From: Solen grandis
Taxonomy: Eukaryota > Mollusca > Bivalvia > Adapedonta > Solenidae
NCBI GenBank assembly: GCA_021229015.1
Contig: CM037777.1
Location: forward strand, 26,847,002-26,911,001
Length of the DNA stretch: 64,000 nucleotides
Reading direction: 5' to 3'
Position numbers and translations under genes: made by a program. This document shows positions 36,801 through 49,078 of the stretch, piece after piece. The stretch's first letter is position 1, and the number at the start of each line of letters is the position of its first letter. Under the pieces are notes generated by a model, which saw only the letters and a program-made list of their open reading frames with translations, did no database searches and was not told where the DNA came from.

Positions 36801-37448
36801 TGTCAGATTGGTATTAGTAACTAATGTCTTCAATGAATCATATCAATATTAGTCTTAAAATACGAAGGTAGGTATACCAGAGTTTTTAAAAAATCTAAAC
36901 AATTTCACCTTCCTGGATTAAGCTGGCATACACAGCTTAAAATTGAAATATTTTTACAGATTGTGCAAAATGTTAGTTATGATTTTATACAGTTTAGAAC
37001 AACAGTCAACCTGCCTTAAATGGCCAGTCATATGAACAATTTAAAGTGACTTCTTAGTCCAGGTGGTTGCATAATTGAGGTTAAATTTAGGAAAAAAAGA
37101 AATTAGTTTTCTTTGGGACCCTAAAGCTGGGTGTTACATAATGATTGGCTGTGTGGCCGCTTAACACAGGTTTGTCTATATACAGTTGAACGTGTATTAG
37201 CGGCCAACTATATTAAGAGGTCAACCTGCATTTAGAGTTCAGTTTTGATATAACCAAACTAGCATTTTAATATATGTTTAACTTAATTTAGAAGCCACTT
37301 CTGTAAAGTGGTCACATTCTCTTATCTAGACTGACCACTCTAGACAGGTAGGAAGCATTGATAGATTATAGATTGAATTTCATTGCTACACTGATTTCTG
37401 ATATTTGACTTGTGGGTCTTTTTTCTTAACTTTTGCCATTTTTTGCCA

Positions 37449-37454
37449 AATAAA
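37449..37454 (+). promoter_or_regulatory. Candidate AATAAA polyadenylation signal for AFG1L
   Basis: The first canonical AATAAA I find after the AFG1L stop lies ~650 nt downstream. It would give a 3' UTR of about 670 nt. No cDNA evidence is available. Confidence 0.4.
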
Positions 37455-37567
37455 ACCCCATGAAGATCTTAATCAGATCTGCTTTTTGCACCTTTAAATT
37501 TCAGGACACATGTGCACAATATGGTCAAAAGTAAAAAAGAGTCTAAAGATTCCATTGATTTTAACTT

Positions 37568-37725
37568 GCAGGCTGATCAGGTTTTATGCTGTTCGCTGCT
37601 CCTCAGTGGTCTGGAAATGAGGATTTTATAATTAAATTTGGTAAGGTTTAACTGTGGTTTTCTGCAGATCAGGCTTTATGTGGTACCTATTGAGGGCGTC
37701 AAAATGAGTCTATATGAGGGAAAGG
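37568..37725. mobile_element. TTAA hairpin MITE, copy 3 (half element)
   Basis: Right terminus GAGGGAAAGG plus TTAA (37726-37729) and the shared body, inverted relative to copies 1 and 2. The left half stops inside the central hairpin, so the break is at the hairpin tip. Confidence 0.65.
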
Positions 37726-38100
37726 TTAATATGAACAAAACATTTACATGTATCATTGTGAAACTTTGTTAGTATTCACAATCCGTATTTGTTATGAAAT
37801 GAACCTAGTGAGTTGTGATAGATGAGCTGTCATGTCATTGTTGTGCCCCAAGCTACTTTTTGGTAATGTATGACATTAATGACTAAATTTTGAAGCAATT
37901 CTTTACTGTTTCTCAAAGACTTAGTCAAATTAATCAAATTGCCTGTCTGCTTTTCATGTATAAAAAGTTTAACACTGTTATGTTTAAGGACTTTATTTTT
38001 TAATAGTTTCCATCACGACACATGCATGATGTAGATACTTACTGGTTTTATTTTTAGTAGTTTAAGACTGATTTCTTGTATGTATGTTGGAAATCCTACC

Positions 38101-38200
38101 NNNNNNNNNNNNNNNNNNNNNNNNNNNNNNNNNNNNNNNNNNNNNNNNNNNNNNNNNNNNNNNNNNNNNNNNNNNNNNNNNNNNNNNNNNNNNNNNNNNN
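38101..38200. other. Assembly gap (100 N)
   Basis: Exactly 100 Ns, the usual placeholder for a gap of unknown length. The true distance and any exons inside are unknown. Confidence 0.99.
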
Positions 38201-38202
38201 AG

Positions 38203-38253
38203 CAATTTGAAGATCCAGACGGAGCTGATGATGAAGTAACGAAAAAAACATGA
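38203..38253 (+). CDS. Possible partial last exon after the gap
   Basis: Directly after the gap, AG precedes an open frame QFEDPDGADDEVTKKT then stop. The short acidic peptide looks like a protein C-terminus and AATAAA follows at 38932-38937. With only 16 codons and no start this is a weak call; gene and function unknown. Confidence 0.25.
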   Translation, partial: QFEDPDGADDEVTKKT

Positions 38254-39321
38254 TTATTTTACTTTAAAGATCCAATGATTTGGTTTCGAAAAAAAAAAAG
38301 AAAACATAAAGTTAAGATTGCCGTTTTATCATAATTATGTTAAATAACAGACAACGATATACTTGAAGATAGATTCGCACATTTTGAAATGTAAATATAT
38401 ACATGCTTGTAGATTGTATCATTAAGTGTTACGAATTTTGCTTTGTAATTAGTTAAAGCAACATCACGTGTGTTGATGCACAATGATTTAGATAAGTGAC
38501 AACAACAGTAATGGCAAACAGATTTTAAAAAGTCAAGGAAAAAATTAATGTCAATTTATAAATGACCAATCTTGTATATATATATAAGTTTATACAAACT
38601 TGTTGTTTGCATTCTTAGAGCATCATTATGAATACATCTTTGAAGTCGTCACTTTATGTGTTGTACTACACATTTTTGATAGGATCAATATAATACTTGT
38701 TTTTTGTCTGATATTTTTTCGCTTTCATTATAACTGAACTATACTGAACTATAGCTTTATATATAGTATCGACTGACTTATTTTCAGAGAAATCTCCCTA
38801 CCCTGGTGATGATGGTGAAGATATTGTTTATGCCTCTTTCTATTATGTGAATATCGCTAAATTCATGATAATATATATTTTAACATCATACTAACATTTA
38901 ACAAATTAAATGACACTACAATAGACTGTTACAATAAAGTACTATACAAAGTTTAGAAAATATTAAGTGTTAACGTATTCAGTCAATACTGCACCGATCA
39001 GCTGTGAAAACTTGCGCCTTTGGTGATATGGTTTTAGCCCGATTCATTCGCAAATTAATTATGAAACAAAATTACCCTATTTGGTTACAATGAAATCTAT
39101 ATTTTTATACAGCTACGAATTGCAGTAGGAACAAAATAGTTGAAGTTTACTTTGACGCTATGCTCTGTTAAACACAATTTGATTCTATCCGTAAAAGCAC
39201 GCCTGCATTATATGTTGTTGTTGTTTTTAACACCAAAACGAAAATTGAAGGATTCAGTTTAATGTTAATCATATATATACTTTATAAAACAAACTTAACA
39301 TATGAATACATTCAAAATTGT

Positions 39322-39578
39322 AGAGCGGGGGCCTCCGTGACCGAGAGGGTAAAGTCGCTAACATTAACACTCACTCAGCCCCTCACCGCGTGGATTCGAA
39401 TTGGCAGGGTCATTAGGATTTTCATGTGAGGAAGGCTTCCAGCTGGCTTGCGGTAGGTCGGTGGTTATACCCGGATGCCTCCGTGCATTCGGGGTCTTCC
39501 TCCACATGTAATTAGCTTGACGTCGCTATATGACTGAAATACTGTCGAAGCGACGGTAAACTCAAATAGTCAAGTCAG
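39322..39578 (+). mobile_element. tRNA-derived SINE, family 1, with perfect target duplication
   Basis: Head GCCTCCGTGACCGAGAGGGT, family 1 body and tail ATGACTGAAATACTGTCGAA. Flanked by a perfect 10-bp direct repeat TCAAAATTGT (39312-39321 and 39579-39588). Box B (GGATTCGAATTGG) is slightly damaged. Confidence 0.9.
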
Positions 39579-39589
39579 TCAAAATTGTT

Positions 39590-40630
39590 GAAATATGTAT
39601 GAATATAATCGTTTAGTAAGTGATTTCGTTGTAAAAACACACCTATCCAACGCGTACATTTTCAAAGTCTGTAAGTATATAAGCTTTCAGGACTTACCTA
39701 AGCATCTTGTGTATATTACATGTTACTGTAGCAACTCACTGTTCTCTTTCTGTTACTGTTCATCTTCAAATAAAAGAATCTAACATTTCATTTATCAATG
39801 TCCTTTGTTCACCCAAATGCAGCAGATCGGAGCAGGAGGCCGGTGATTGTTGTCAAAATTGATAATAATTTACACTGGGAAATCTTTCGGTTCATATCAT
39901 GTTAAATCACACTTCATGACGAAGATAGTAATGAAGCAGATGTCAAAATCTTAGAACAGATCTTAAAATGTCTCTATCTTTCTTTGATATACAAATATAT
40001 TATTAGCAAATATTCGGGTCAAACTCTAAATAAATACAATCCTGTTTTTCCTGTAGTAACAAGTTGGTTAACTTTACAATGTTTTTCGCTTTAGACCATT
40101 TTATGAAGTAGGCACAGGCGAGTTAAAATGCTTTTGTACCTATATTTGTACCTATATTTGTTGATAATGGTGACTGAACGTTTTCGCAGACGACAACTTG
40201 AATGCACCAATCAACTAAATAAAAGGTGAAAACATATAAATGTAGACATATTTGAGAACGAATAATGAAAACTCTGCAATATATAACGACTGCGATGTTT
40301 TCAGACAGATATAGACCTGAAAAACTTTCAAGCATGTATTGAAAAAATGAGTTCATATAAACATTCAGTTGTTTATAGGATATATGATGGAGGCTACTGT
40401 TAAAGGCACACGTGCACAATACAGTTGTTTTCAGTATAGACAATTAAATTAAACTAGCTATGATTATTTTCTAAAACTTTGCATGATTATAGAAAATTAC
40501 ATGAGAAACTAATTTATGGAGGAAATTTAGGGGTCACCGATATACCTTTTGAGTTATCTGCCCCTGACGGTGAGTTTGTGTCATTGTCAAAAGCCGATAA
40601 CTGAAAATCAAGCCTATCGATACCTTATTT
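39590..40630. other. Intergenic, no gene seen
   Basis: A 106-codon minus frame at 40123-40443 is Cys/Tyr/Phe-rich without domain. Small direct repeat TACCTATATTTG near 40137-40160. Confidence 0.4.
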
Positions 40631-40639
40631 TATTTCACA

Positions 40640-41530
40640 TTATTTTAAGGAAATTACACGATCCCCTTGGGGCCTCATTTTTCAATGGATCAACTTTACT
40701 TGAGCAATTATGGTAGACATTCATGGGTGACTACTTGTGCCAAAAGGAAATTTAATTCTGACCATTGGTTTCACAAAAGAAGAATTTTGAAATGTTCTAT
40801 ATAAAGTATATAAGGAAATTCGACAACCACCCAGGGACCTCATTTCTCAAGGGAACAATTTTAATTTAGCAAATGAGGTAGACATTCATGAGGTGATCAT
40901 TTTTGCCAAAGGAAATTTAATTCTGACCATTGATTTCATAAAAGAAGAATTTTGAAATTTTCTATATATAGTGTATAAGGAAACTAGCTGACCCCCTAGT
41001 AGCCTCATTTTTCAATGGATCAACTTTATTTAGCAATTATGGTAGACATTCATGGGTGACTACTTGTGCCAAAGGAAATTTATTTCTGACCATTGGTTTC
41101 ACAGAAAAAGAATTTTGAAATTTTCGATAAAGAGTATATAAGGAAATAAGGCAAGCCCCTTGGGGCCTCAGTTTTCAAGGGATCAACTCTATTTTAGCAA
41201 TTATAGTAAACATTCATGACGTGACACTTTGTGCCAAAGGAAATTAAATTCTGATCATCGTTTTCAGAGGAGATGATTTTTAAAGTTTCAATTTTTTCCG
41301 TTTCCATAGTTCTACATGGATCAAGTTTATTTTATGAAGATTCATCCAAAGATCATCCCTGCCAAGTTTAATCAAATTCTGTTAACCGCTTTCAGAGGAG
41401 ATGTTGTTCAAAGCAAATTGTTAAGGACGCACGACGGACGCCGCACGCCGCACGCCGCACGACGACGGACGAAGGACGCAGGGTGATCCTAATAGCTCAC
41501 CTTGAGCACGTTGTGCTCTGGTGAGCTAAA
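40640..41530 (-). repeat. ~163-bp-period tandem repeat block
   Basis: Units starting GGAAATTA/GGAAACTA recur at ~40649, 40814, 40979 and 41142, sharing GGTAGACATTCATGGGTGA and GTGCCAAAGGAAATTTA. The block ends in a CGCACGCCG/ACGACGGACG patch and a 16-bp-arm hairpin, TAGCTCACC..GAGCAC / GTGCTC..GGTGAGCTA at ~41492-41528. Same architecture as the AFG1L intron blocks, opposite orientation. Confidence 0.7.
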
Positions 41531-41539
41531 AAACTCACT

Positions 41540-43200
41540 TTCAGGAGCAGGTAACTCAAAAAGCATATAGGTGTTTTAAGTTTTAAAAAAATATCATGAC
41601 TAGTTTAAATTTTCCGTCTTTGTTTATTTAGAACTGTTTTGGAGTCTTTCCTTAGAATGTAACATAAATAAATTGATAACAAGCCAGAACGGTTAAAATT
41701 CCCACCACGCCATAGTCCTTTGCTACAGAAAAAAATTAAGACCGCCACTTCTGCGGCGCCCTATAAATGTCGCACAATTTTACTTCCGGTTTGAATCGCA
41801 CAATTTTGCTGCTGTCTGACCTATACCAGAAAACGACAGCCATAAGGAAAAACTGACGAACGTAAATACATAAAATTTCCTGTCCTTATTTATGAGGAAC
41901 ACTAAGCAATTACAAAGTCATTAACATATTCACGATTTCTGAATCATAGCAACCCGGATCGAAACCTTGACTTGAAGCATTCGATACTAACGAGTCCTAA
42001 CGCAAAATGCACATTTGTTACATTCTTATTTTCCTTATCCGACACCATATGAATTACCATTTGGTTCCGTTTTTAATCCATTAAAAATGATAATCAGGGT
42101 TGGGCCTTCGTAATTGTAAGATAATGGATAATGTAGTAAACGTATTTCTCATGTCAAATATTTGATAACTTAGGTATAATTCTCAATGCATTTATGATTT
42201 GACATCAAGTTGCTCAAACGTTAGAACACTTGAAATACACGGAAATAAATGCAAAATGAGGTCGAAATATGAATAAAACATAACACATGATAGCTTCTCA
42301 AAATGAGTACATGATACTGTATGGATAGTAAATTGCAAGTCTTGTTCAAACGTTATATAAGAAGATAACTTCCACTTTAAAATTCACATCGAAGTTATCT
42401 CTTGCTTCCTTTAAAAAAGCTTACAAGAATCACGATATTTTACAAAACACCCTGTAATCAAGTCGTCCAATGATGAAATAATCAAAATTTATATCATTAT
42501 TATTTGTGGGACAACCTTAATGCATAATGTGTTACTTTAGTAATTACTTTTCGCCTTCGAACAAATATCACCAAATGCAAATAAAAAATAAAAAAGTGTT
42601 GTCACTGATTTGCTATTGTAGTTAAATCGTTGATATACGAATATTTCAAGATAATTTACTATGCTTGAATTTTTTTAATAACTAACGATACCCGTTTTAT
42701 TCGTTAACATTTCTTTTCAAATGATAGATTTTATGCAGTCATATTCACTGATGTGTCTTACAAGTTGATGGGAAATTAAACGAAATTATTGAAATTCCTG
42801 GTTTATAAAATATGACAGTGACTTATTTAGTTGATGAAACGCATATATTATTACTATATCTCAAATATGAATATATGTATATAAAATATTTAAAGTAAGG
42901 ATATTAAAGATAATATCCACATTGTAAAGGCCTAATACCTCTATAATACCTACTGGCATGTACACATTGCAGCTAAAACAGTTGTTGCATATCGGAATAC
43001 AGCGCGCAAACACTAATGAAAGATCGTTTGTATACGAGAAAGATATGATAGTTGGGTAACTCATTAAACCACAGAGAACGTGAACAAATAATAAATACAA
43101 GACTTTTAACAGTCGGGTGCTTCTAACTTGCTTACAGATGACGAAACATTGGCAAACATGTTTGAGCCACAAAGAAGGGCTGATAATAAGCAACAGGAAT
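41540..43200. other. Intergenic, no gene seen
   Basis: AT-rich; nothing gene-like. A long minus frame (42861-43337) is created by the CAA repeat read as Cys and is not credible. Confidence 0.45.
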
Positions 43201-43218
43201 TGATCAAACACTTTGATG

Positions 43219-43219
43219 C

Positions 43220-43253
<34 letters not shown>

Positions 43254-43270
43254 CAACAACAACAACAACA
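43219..43270. repeat. (CAA)n microsatellite
   Basis: About 17 CAA units with one interruption. Confidence 0.9.
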
Positions 43271-43577
43271 TTACGGTGAATATGGTGAGCGCGGGCATAT
43301 CGTTTAAATGTAATTGCACATCTGGCCACATAGTCACTGGGCGTGTATTTCAGACGTCTGTGCAGAAGATAAAGAAAAAGAATTTACAGAAGGGATGGTC
43401 GAAATAAAGGATGGTCATGGTCATATCTGTCTACCTGATTCACGGAAACGCTTCCTCTCACGGGTGCAAGGAGATTAAGTCTTTCCTTGAAAACGTGCTT
43501 TTTGTAAGTTTTCCGCCTTACTAAGTCCGGTTTCTTAAAAAGAGACGCAAATGTATAAATGTCCTTCTTCCTTATTT

Positions 43578-43868
43578 TTTATTCGACAGTATTTCAGTCA
43601 TTTGGAGACGATGTCTACTTGAGACATAGTGCTGCCACACTGCAGTATCACGCCGTAGAGATGTGGCATGATACCACACCTAGTCACATTATCCTGACAC
43701 CGGGCAAACCAGTCCTGGAACTACCCTTATATGCTGAACGCCAAGCAAAGAAGCAAGGGAGATATACCAGTACCATTTTTACGACTTTGCTATGTCGTGG
43801 CCGGGGATCAAACCCACAACCTCCCGATCCCAGGGCTGACGCTCTAACCAATCGGCCACCGGGACCGG
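43578..43868 (-). mobile_element. tRNA-derived SINE, family 2, full length
   Basis: On the minus strand the head reads GGTGGCCGATTGGTTAGAGC (box A) and GTGGGTTTGATCCCC (box B), then the body with GATACTGCAGTGTGGCAGCA and the tail ATGACTGAAATACTGTCG. Perfect 9-bp target duplication TCCTTATTT (43569-43577, 43869-43877). This is the reference copy for family 2 here. Confidence 0.9.
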
Positions 43869-44306
43869 TCCTTATTTAAAGCAAAATAAGAATAAAAATG
43901 AGAGAATTTGCTCTCCTGTCTCTGTATGATGTCTACTTTATGTTTTTTTAATTACTTTCAAATTAAAGATCTGAGATACTAGAAAAATAGTTTATATTAC
44001 TTTTGATTTATTACATGTACAAGAGATCATCTTTATATCAGGACCACTTTTTATCTGACCACTTATTTTCACTACCTACTGCTCTTGCTCTCTTCAATCT
44101 GTTTACCAGAGAACAACCGTGGTTTAACTTGTTATTGTCAAAATACGTTATACAATTTTGGAGAAATGTAATCAAATATATCAGCAATAATGGTTATTGT
44201 TATCGACTTGACCGGGGATGCTGAGTAGATAAGTTTGTGTGACTAAATGTAATCAAACTCCCCAAGAGTGATATCCCTTGAACACACCATGTGATACATG
44301 TCACCA

Positions 44307-45298
44307 TCGTACATGCGACCACCTGTATTAAACGACTTTTTTTTTATTAAACGACCGTTATAAATCCCGCCCGAACGTTTTTACTACATCAATTTATCCC
44401 ATTAAGCGACTTTTTTATTATGCGACCAGCGACCACATAAACCAAGTCCCAGCACGTACGATTATGCACAAAATCAACTTTTTTGAGCGACCGTGTTTGA
44501 TTCCGTTGCTAATTATCGTGTACGCTAGAGCATGTGTATATACATCTTTAACACATCCGAACAAACAAACAATTATCCCGATCATAAGTGTTCACCTGAA
44601 ACCAATTTGTTTTGACCACGCATGACTGCACCATGTGCAACTAAATTCTAAATATAGTTGCTGGTTCCCATTTCAACATTTACTAAGCATAACATAGGTG
44701 AAACCATCCATCCAAATGCCGAATGCTTCGGATTTTGGTAAAAGAATATTTGGGAATAAGGTAAATTAATACTTCTGGATGCAATGCGTACCATAAATAA
44801 TTCGTACCTATAAGTATGTACATTGCGTCTTATGATATACGACCAGGGCGCCATTTTGAAATAAATTTATCGGGGGTTTCTGGATTTATGTTAGACAGGG
44901 ACATAAAGAAAGCTCATTGTTAAATAATATTTTTTCTTGAAATTGTCCGAATCCATCCATGAATTCGATGTCAAATGTTGTGTTTTTCCACCGAACACCA
45001 AATGCAAACGTCAGCCAATGATCCAAGGTATATTTCAACATAACAGCTAAAAAAATCGAAAGATATGACGAAAAATAAACATGTTGATGTTTATTGATAT
45101 AAAACAACAAAACATTGTGTACTTTACATACGTATTCATGTTGTAATATGATATAACGTTATGATACAATTTAGCTTACAGTTTGTATATATGACTTGTT
45201 TGCCGGGAATTCCAAAAATATCTATTAAGAGACCATTTCATTAAGCGACCACTTTTTGGCAGTCCCTTGAGCGGTCTCTTAATACAATGTCGACTGTA
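44307..45298. mobile_element. DNA-transposon-like dispersed repeat (copy 2)
   Basis: The right ~450 bp align with 1-450. The left part carries ATTAAACGACC/AAGCGACTTTTTTATTATGC words, and its start TACATGCGAC..TGTATTAAACGACC is an imperfect inverted match to the right end (TACAGTCGAC..TGTATTAAGAGACC read backwards). An open minus frame at 44886-45110 shares FMDGFGQFQEKI with copy 1. Confidence 0.55.
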
Positions 45299-45811
45299 TT
45301 TACATCAAGATCGCATTTCATTCACCTTAGAATAAGCAGTGTGACATTACAACAACATCCCATATTATATAAGAAAAACATGTTCATGTCCAACTCATTA
45401 TTTCAAGAAAGTATTGTGAAACAAATAAATAAGAACGCCTACAAATAGTACTTCTGTCAGAATCTGTAACCTTGTCTGTACATGAAGTTGAATGCATTAT
45501 TTTCTGAGTGCACATGTCCTTTTGTAACTGAGCATGCTTTATACATGGAGCAATAAACGTTATAGAATTTCTCCTACAGTCCGCTTCATTAGAAATATTT
45601 GACGATGAAAAATTAAAACAGTATTTTATCATTTGCTTTCTCATATATTTATTTTCATTTGCAGAGTTTTCTTTCAAGAAGATATATTGCAAATGATGGA
45701 AGTTGTGAAGAAAAATGGGCTTAAATGTACTGGTTGGTGTTGATCATCAGATGTCGTGATGATATAATGATACCATTTCAGGTGTAGATTTTTGTCAAAG
45801 GTAAAACTTAC

Positions 45812-45912
45812 CCCGAGCTCTAGCGATCAGTTCCAAGACTGGTTTGCCCAGTGTCATGATAATGTGGCTGGTGAGGTATCATGTCATATGTCTACGGTAT
45901 AATATCACAGCT
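45812..45912 (+). mobile_element. SINE family 2 fragment
   Basis: CAAGACTGGTTTGCCCAGTG, TGATAATGTGGCTGG and GGTATCATGTCATATGTCTA match the family 2 body; head and tail are missing. Confidence 0.6.
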
Positions 45913-45913
45913 A

Positions 45914-46113
45914 AATATCGTAAAACCATTAATTCCCGTTGATATTAAATTTCGTGTTATATGTTTATTTCGTTGGTACAAAAATTGAGGATTTATCTTC
46001 AAGAAAATGAGGTCTATTTATCAAATAGATTTCGTGGGGATTAAAATTCGTGGCCAAAGCTGTCAACGAAATCGACGAATGTTAATCCCACGAAAATTAA
46101 TGATTCTACACTA
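45914..46113. mobile_element. ~200-bp inverted-repeat MITE just upstream of the receptor gene
   Basis: Left end GTAAAACCATTAATTCCCG and right end CCCACGAAAATTAATGATTC are imperfect inverted repeats; the middle repeats ATTTCGTGGGGATTAAAATTC-like sequence. It ends ~120 bp before the receptor TATA box. Confidence 0.5.
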
Positions 46114-46235
46114 CACAATATTTGTCGCAAAATATTTAACTTAAATTATCAACGTGACATAAATCATTTATCCAAACAAAATAGGAATAGGCCATAACTA
46201 ATCTTAAGTGGATTATAATTTTAACTTCCCTGAAG

Positions 46236-46247
46236 TATTTATATAAG
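46236..46247 (+). promoter_or_regulatory. TATA box of the lectin-like receptor gene
   Basis: TATTTATATAAG lies 35-46 nt before the ATG at 46282. Normal TATA-to-start spacing (~30 nt) puts transcription start near 46265-46272, so the 5' UTR would be only about 10-15 nt. Seen directly; its use as a promoter is inferred. Confidence 0.5.
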
Positions 46248-46281
46248 AGCGAGCTGTTGATGTACCCGTGTCAAAGTGAAC

Positions 46282-49038
46282 ATGGATTACTCCGTGTTAA
46301 GTCACGTACTTCTTGTGTTCATCGGTAAGTTAACTAAGCCGATACTTACGTTAAAGACAATTATTTGATATCATTTTCATGAAAACAACGACATGGTCGA
46401 ATGATGATATTGCTGTTGTACTCATCAACATGTTATGGTGATAACTGCATTGCTCATTTGCTCTTGGTTTGAATCTAATATATCAAAGACAACAACCTCT
46501 GTACCTTACATTGGATATTATGTACCGTCGTTTTCTGATATATACAACATTTTTTTTTAAACTGATATCTTGATAATTTATATCAAGCCAATCAAGTACA
46601 TATAAAAAGAAGTACACATCCACTGTGTAAACGAAGTTGAGTTTACTTCAAGTTATATAATATAAGTTTCGCTTGTCACGCATGAATTGCAAATAAATAT
46701 AGGTGCATCAAGTCAAAAATCATCTCATCTGCAGTAGGTTGATATGTATTCACTAAATTAGAGCGTGTTGATATTATATAATTTATTCGCTAGAATTTAA
46801 GTTTTATCTCGTACATTTTTCTATCTTTTTATTTCACCTATCTTTGCATCACGGAATGTTTGATATTAATTAAGTTGTTTTCATTTAACTAAATGTGTCT
46901 TGACACTCAATTCTGATCAGGTCCCTCTAGTATTCGACCGTCAAGATCTTAAACCTTTTCACGCGTTTACTGTCTTAATATGTGTATTAAATCAGAGTAT
47001 GGTTAAGATCGATCTTAAAATTATATTGGGTATTTCTGCAGTCCTTCTCTACGTAAAGATAGACACACGATGATAATGCTCACGTCATTATTATGTTGAC
47101 ATCATGTTCTGTCACTATTTTCAATAAGGAAAGAGAAAAATCCAACATATATTATAAAAAGAACTAGCTCCAAAATGAGGTGCATGTAAATGGACAAAAA
47201 ACAACAACAAAAAACAAAACAAACAACAGAAAAACAAAACAGACAAAACTAGAAATCGTTTGTTTAAGATACAAACGAAACGGCTTTCCGTTTTCTTATT
47301 TCATGGGTTTTGAATTATAAATTAATACAAAGAAATGAAATAATGATGCTAAATAATGGAAGATTTAATACGTAAATCATCATTATCATTAATATATATA
47401 CTTATGATTAAAATTAAGATGTTTTTTTTTTTCATTCCTATTTTCTCAAGACGATATTGAGAAAGCATAAATATGGATCTTATTTGATGACGCAACCGTT
47501 TACTATCATGCAGAAAAAAAAATTCAAGATAAGAGTATCCTCAAGAATTTTTTTCTTATGTTGTTCTATTGATTTTAAAAGATTTTTTTATTCTTTATTT
47601 AATATCCATTTCTTCATAAGCATGTGACTTAACAGATATTCTTTGCACTTTGTTCAATTAATTGAAATGGTAAAAAAAAAAAGGATTACTTTGAAATCCA
47701 TGACTTTCAACCTTTTAATTGATTGAGTTTTACATTTGCAAATATAGATGGAATCAAAGGCAGAGGTGTAAGCAAAATCATGAAAATAATTTCTTATTTC
47801 TATGTAATTAACGTTATAAGCGTCTTGAAACATTCAACAATCATTTGCTTTATATATTGGCTTATTTTTACAGATTTAGAAAAATAAACCGCTAAGAACC
47901 GCTTTACATCATAACATACAGCTTCTGTGAAAATATCAAGATAATACCACAAAAATAAAGGCTCTGGAGCGCGAACAAACTTTTGAATCTGACGTCAAAT
48001 CTGACGTCATTTGACGTCATTGAAAATGATTGAATTTAAAAATTTGAACTTTTTTGTCGAGGCAATTTAATTTCTTGGATTTGGTTGGAAAAAAAAAGAA
48101 TAATAATAAGAATAATAAACATAACAAACCCTATACGTTTTCCGCAAGTTTGCGGAAAGCCGTAAATATACATAAAACAGAGAAATACGAACAGTTACCG
48201 CCTTGGAACGGTCAAATGGCAAAAGGACCAACTGGTGTGCTTAAAACATGTTTCAAGGGGCCCCAACCCCAAACTAAGGTATTTCTCTAGTAAGACCAGT
48301 GTAAATAAAGATATCCCATCAGTGCGAGACGTTAACAGTAGGCAACTGCGAAAGAAAAAAGTAAAATATACAAACAATACCAAGACAAAATAAACAAAAA
48401 GAGATTCATAATTACAACATATTTATCACATGAAAGCCACACTCTTAAAAAGAATCACATAGTTTTCATAGAAGATGCTCTGGTTGCCCCTAAAGTATCC
48501 GTTCAAGTTTTATAATGCCTAACATTTCATACCTGGCTAAGCGAAAATGCGTGTATTTGCAAAATATTATTCTATTGAATTATTTGAGCATAGAGTTACT
48601 TTCCTATGAACTTGCAACCACATGTGAACAAAATATTCCTGTGTATTATTAAGTATAATTTGTGTTTAAGTGTGTCTCTTTCAGTTTCAGCTATAATTGC
48701 CTTCCAGCCCTTACTTGGATTCAACGGCGTTATCTGTTACATGAAAAAGAAAAACGATGCAAGGCTTTGTAAACGCTCTGTACAAGAGTGTAGAGGAAAC
48801 AACATAAAGGTGTTAAATGTGTCAGTTTATGAAAACAATGACTGTGCTAGACCGGACCAATGTGATGCAGATGAACACTGTTGTTCCAGGAATATTTCCG
48901 TACAGAGAAATAACATACGCAAACTTCTGCAATCTTGTAACACAACCAAGTGTATTATTGATTTAGATATAGATGCTTTACCGAAAGCGCAAAAGTATAG
49001 ATACGTTGAATTCAGTTATGAATGTGGTAAGTTATGTC

Positions 49039-49078
<40 letters not shown>

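Noticed and set aside
40123..40443. 106-codon minus-strand ORF
   Set aside because: Composition follows AT-rich DNA, no signal peptide plus domain pattern, and it contains a small tandem duplication of TACCTATATTTG.
42861..43337. 158-codon minus-strand ORF with a poly-Cys run
   Set aside because: The Cys run is the CAA microsatellite read in another frame; no domain or splice context.
43213..43407. Poly-Gln ORF on the plus strand
   Set aside because: Again only the CAA repeat; nothing conserved on either side.
43559..43879. 106-codon ORF
   Set aside because: It is the antisense strand of a full-length family 2 SINE.
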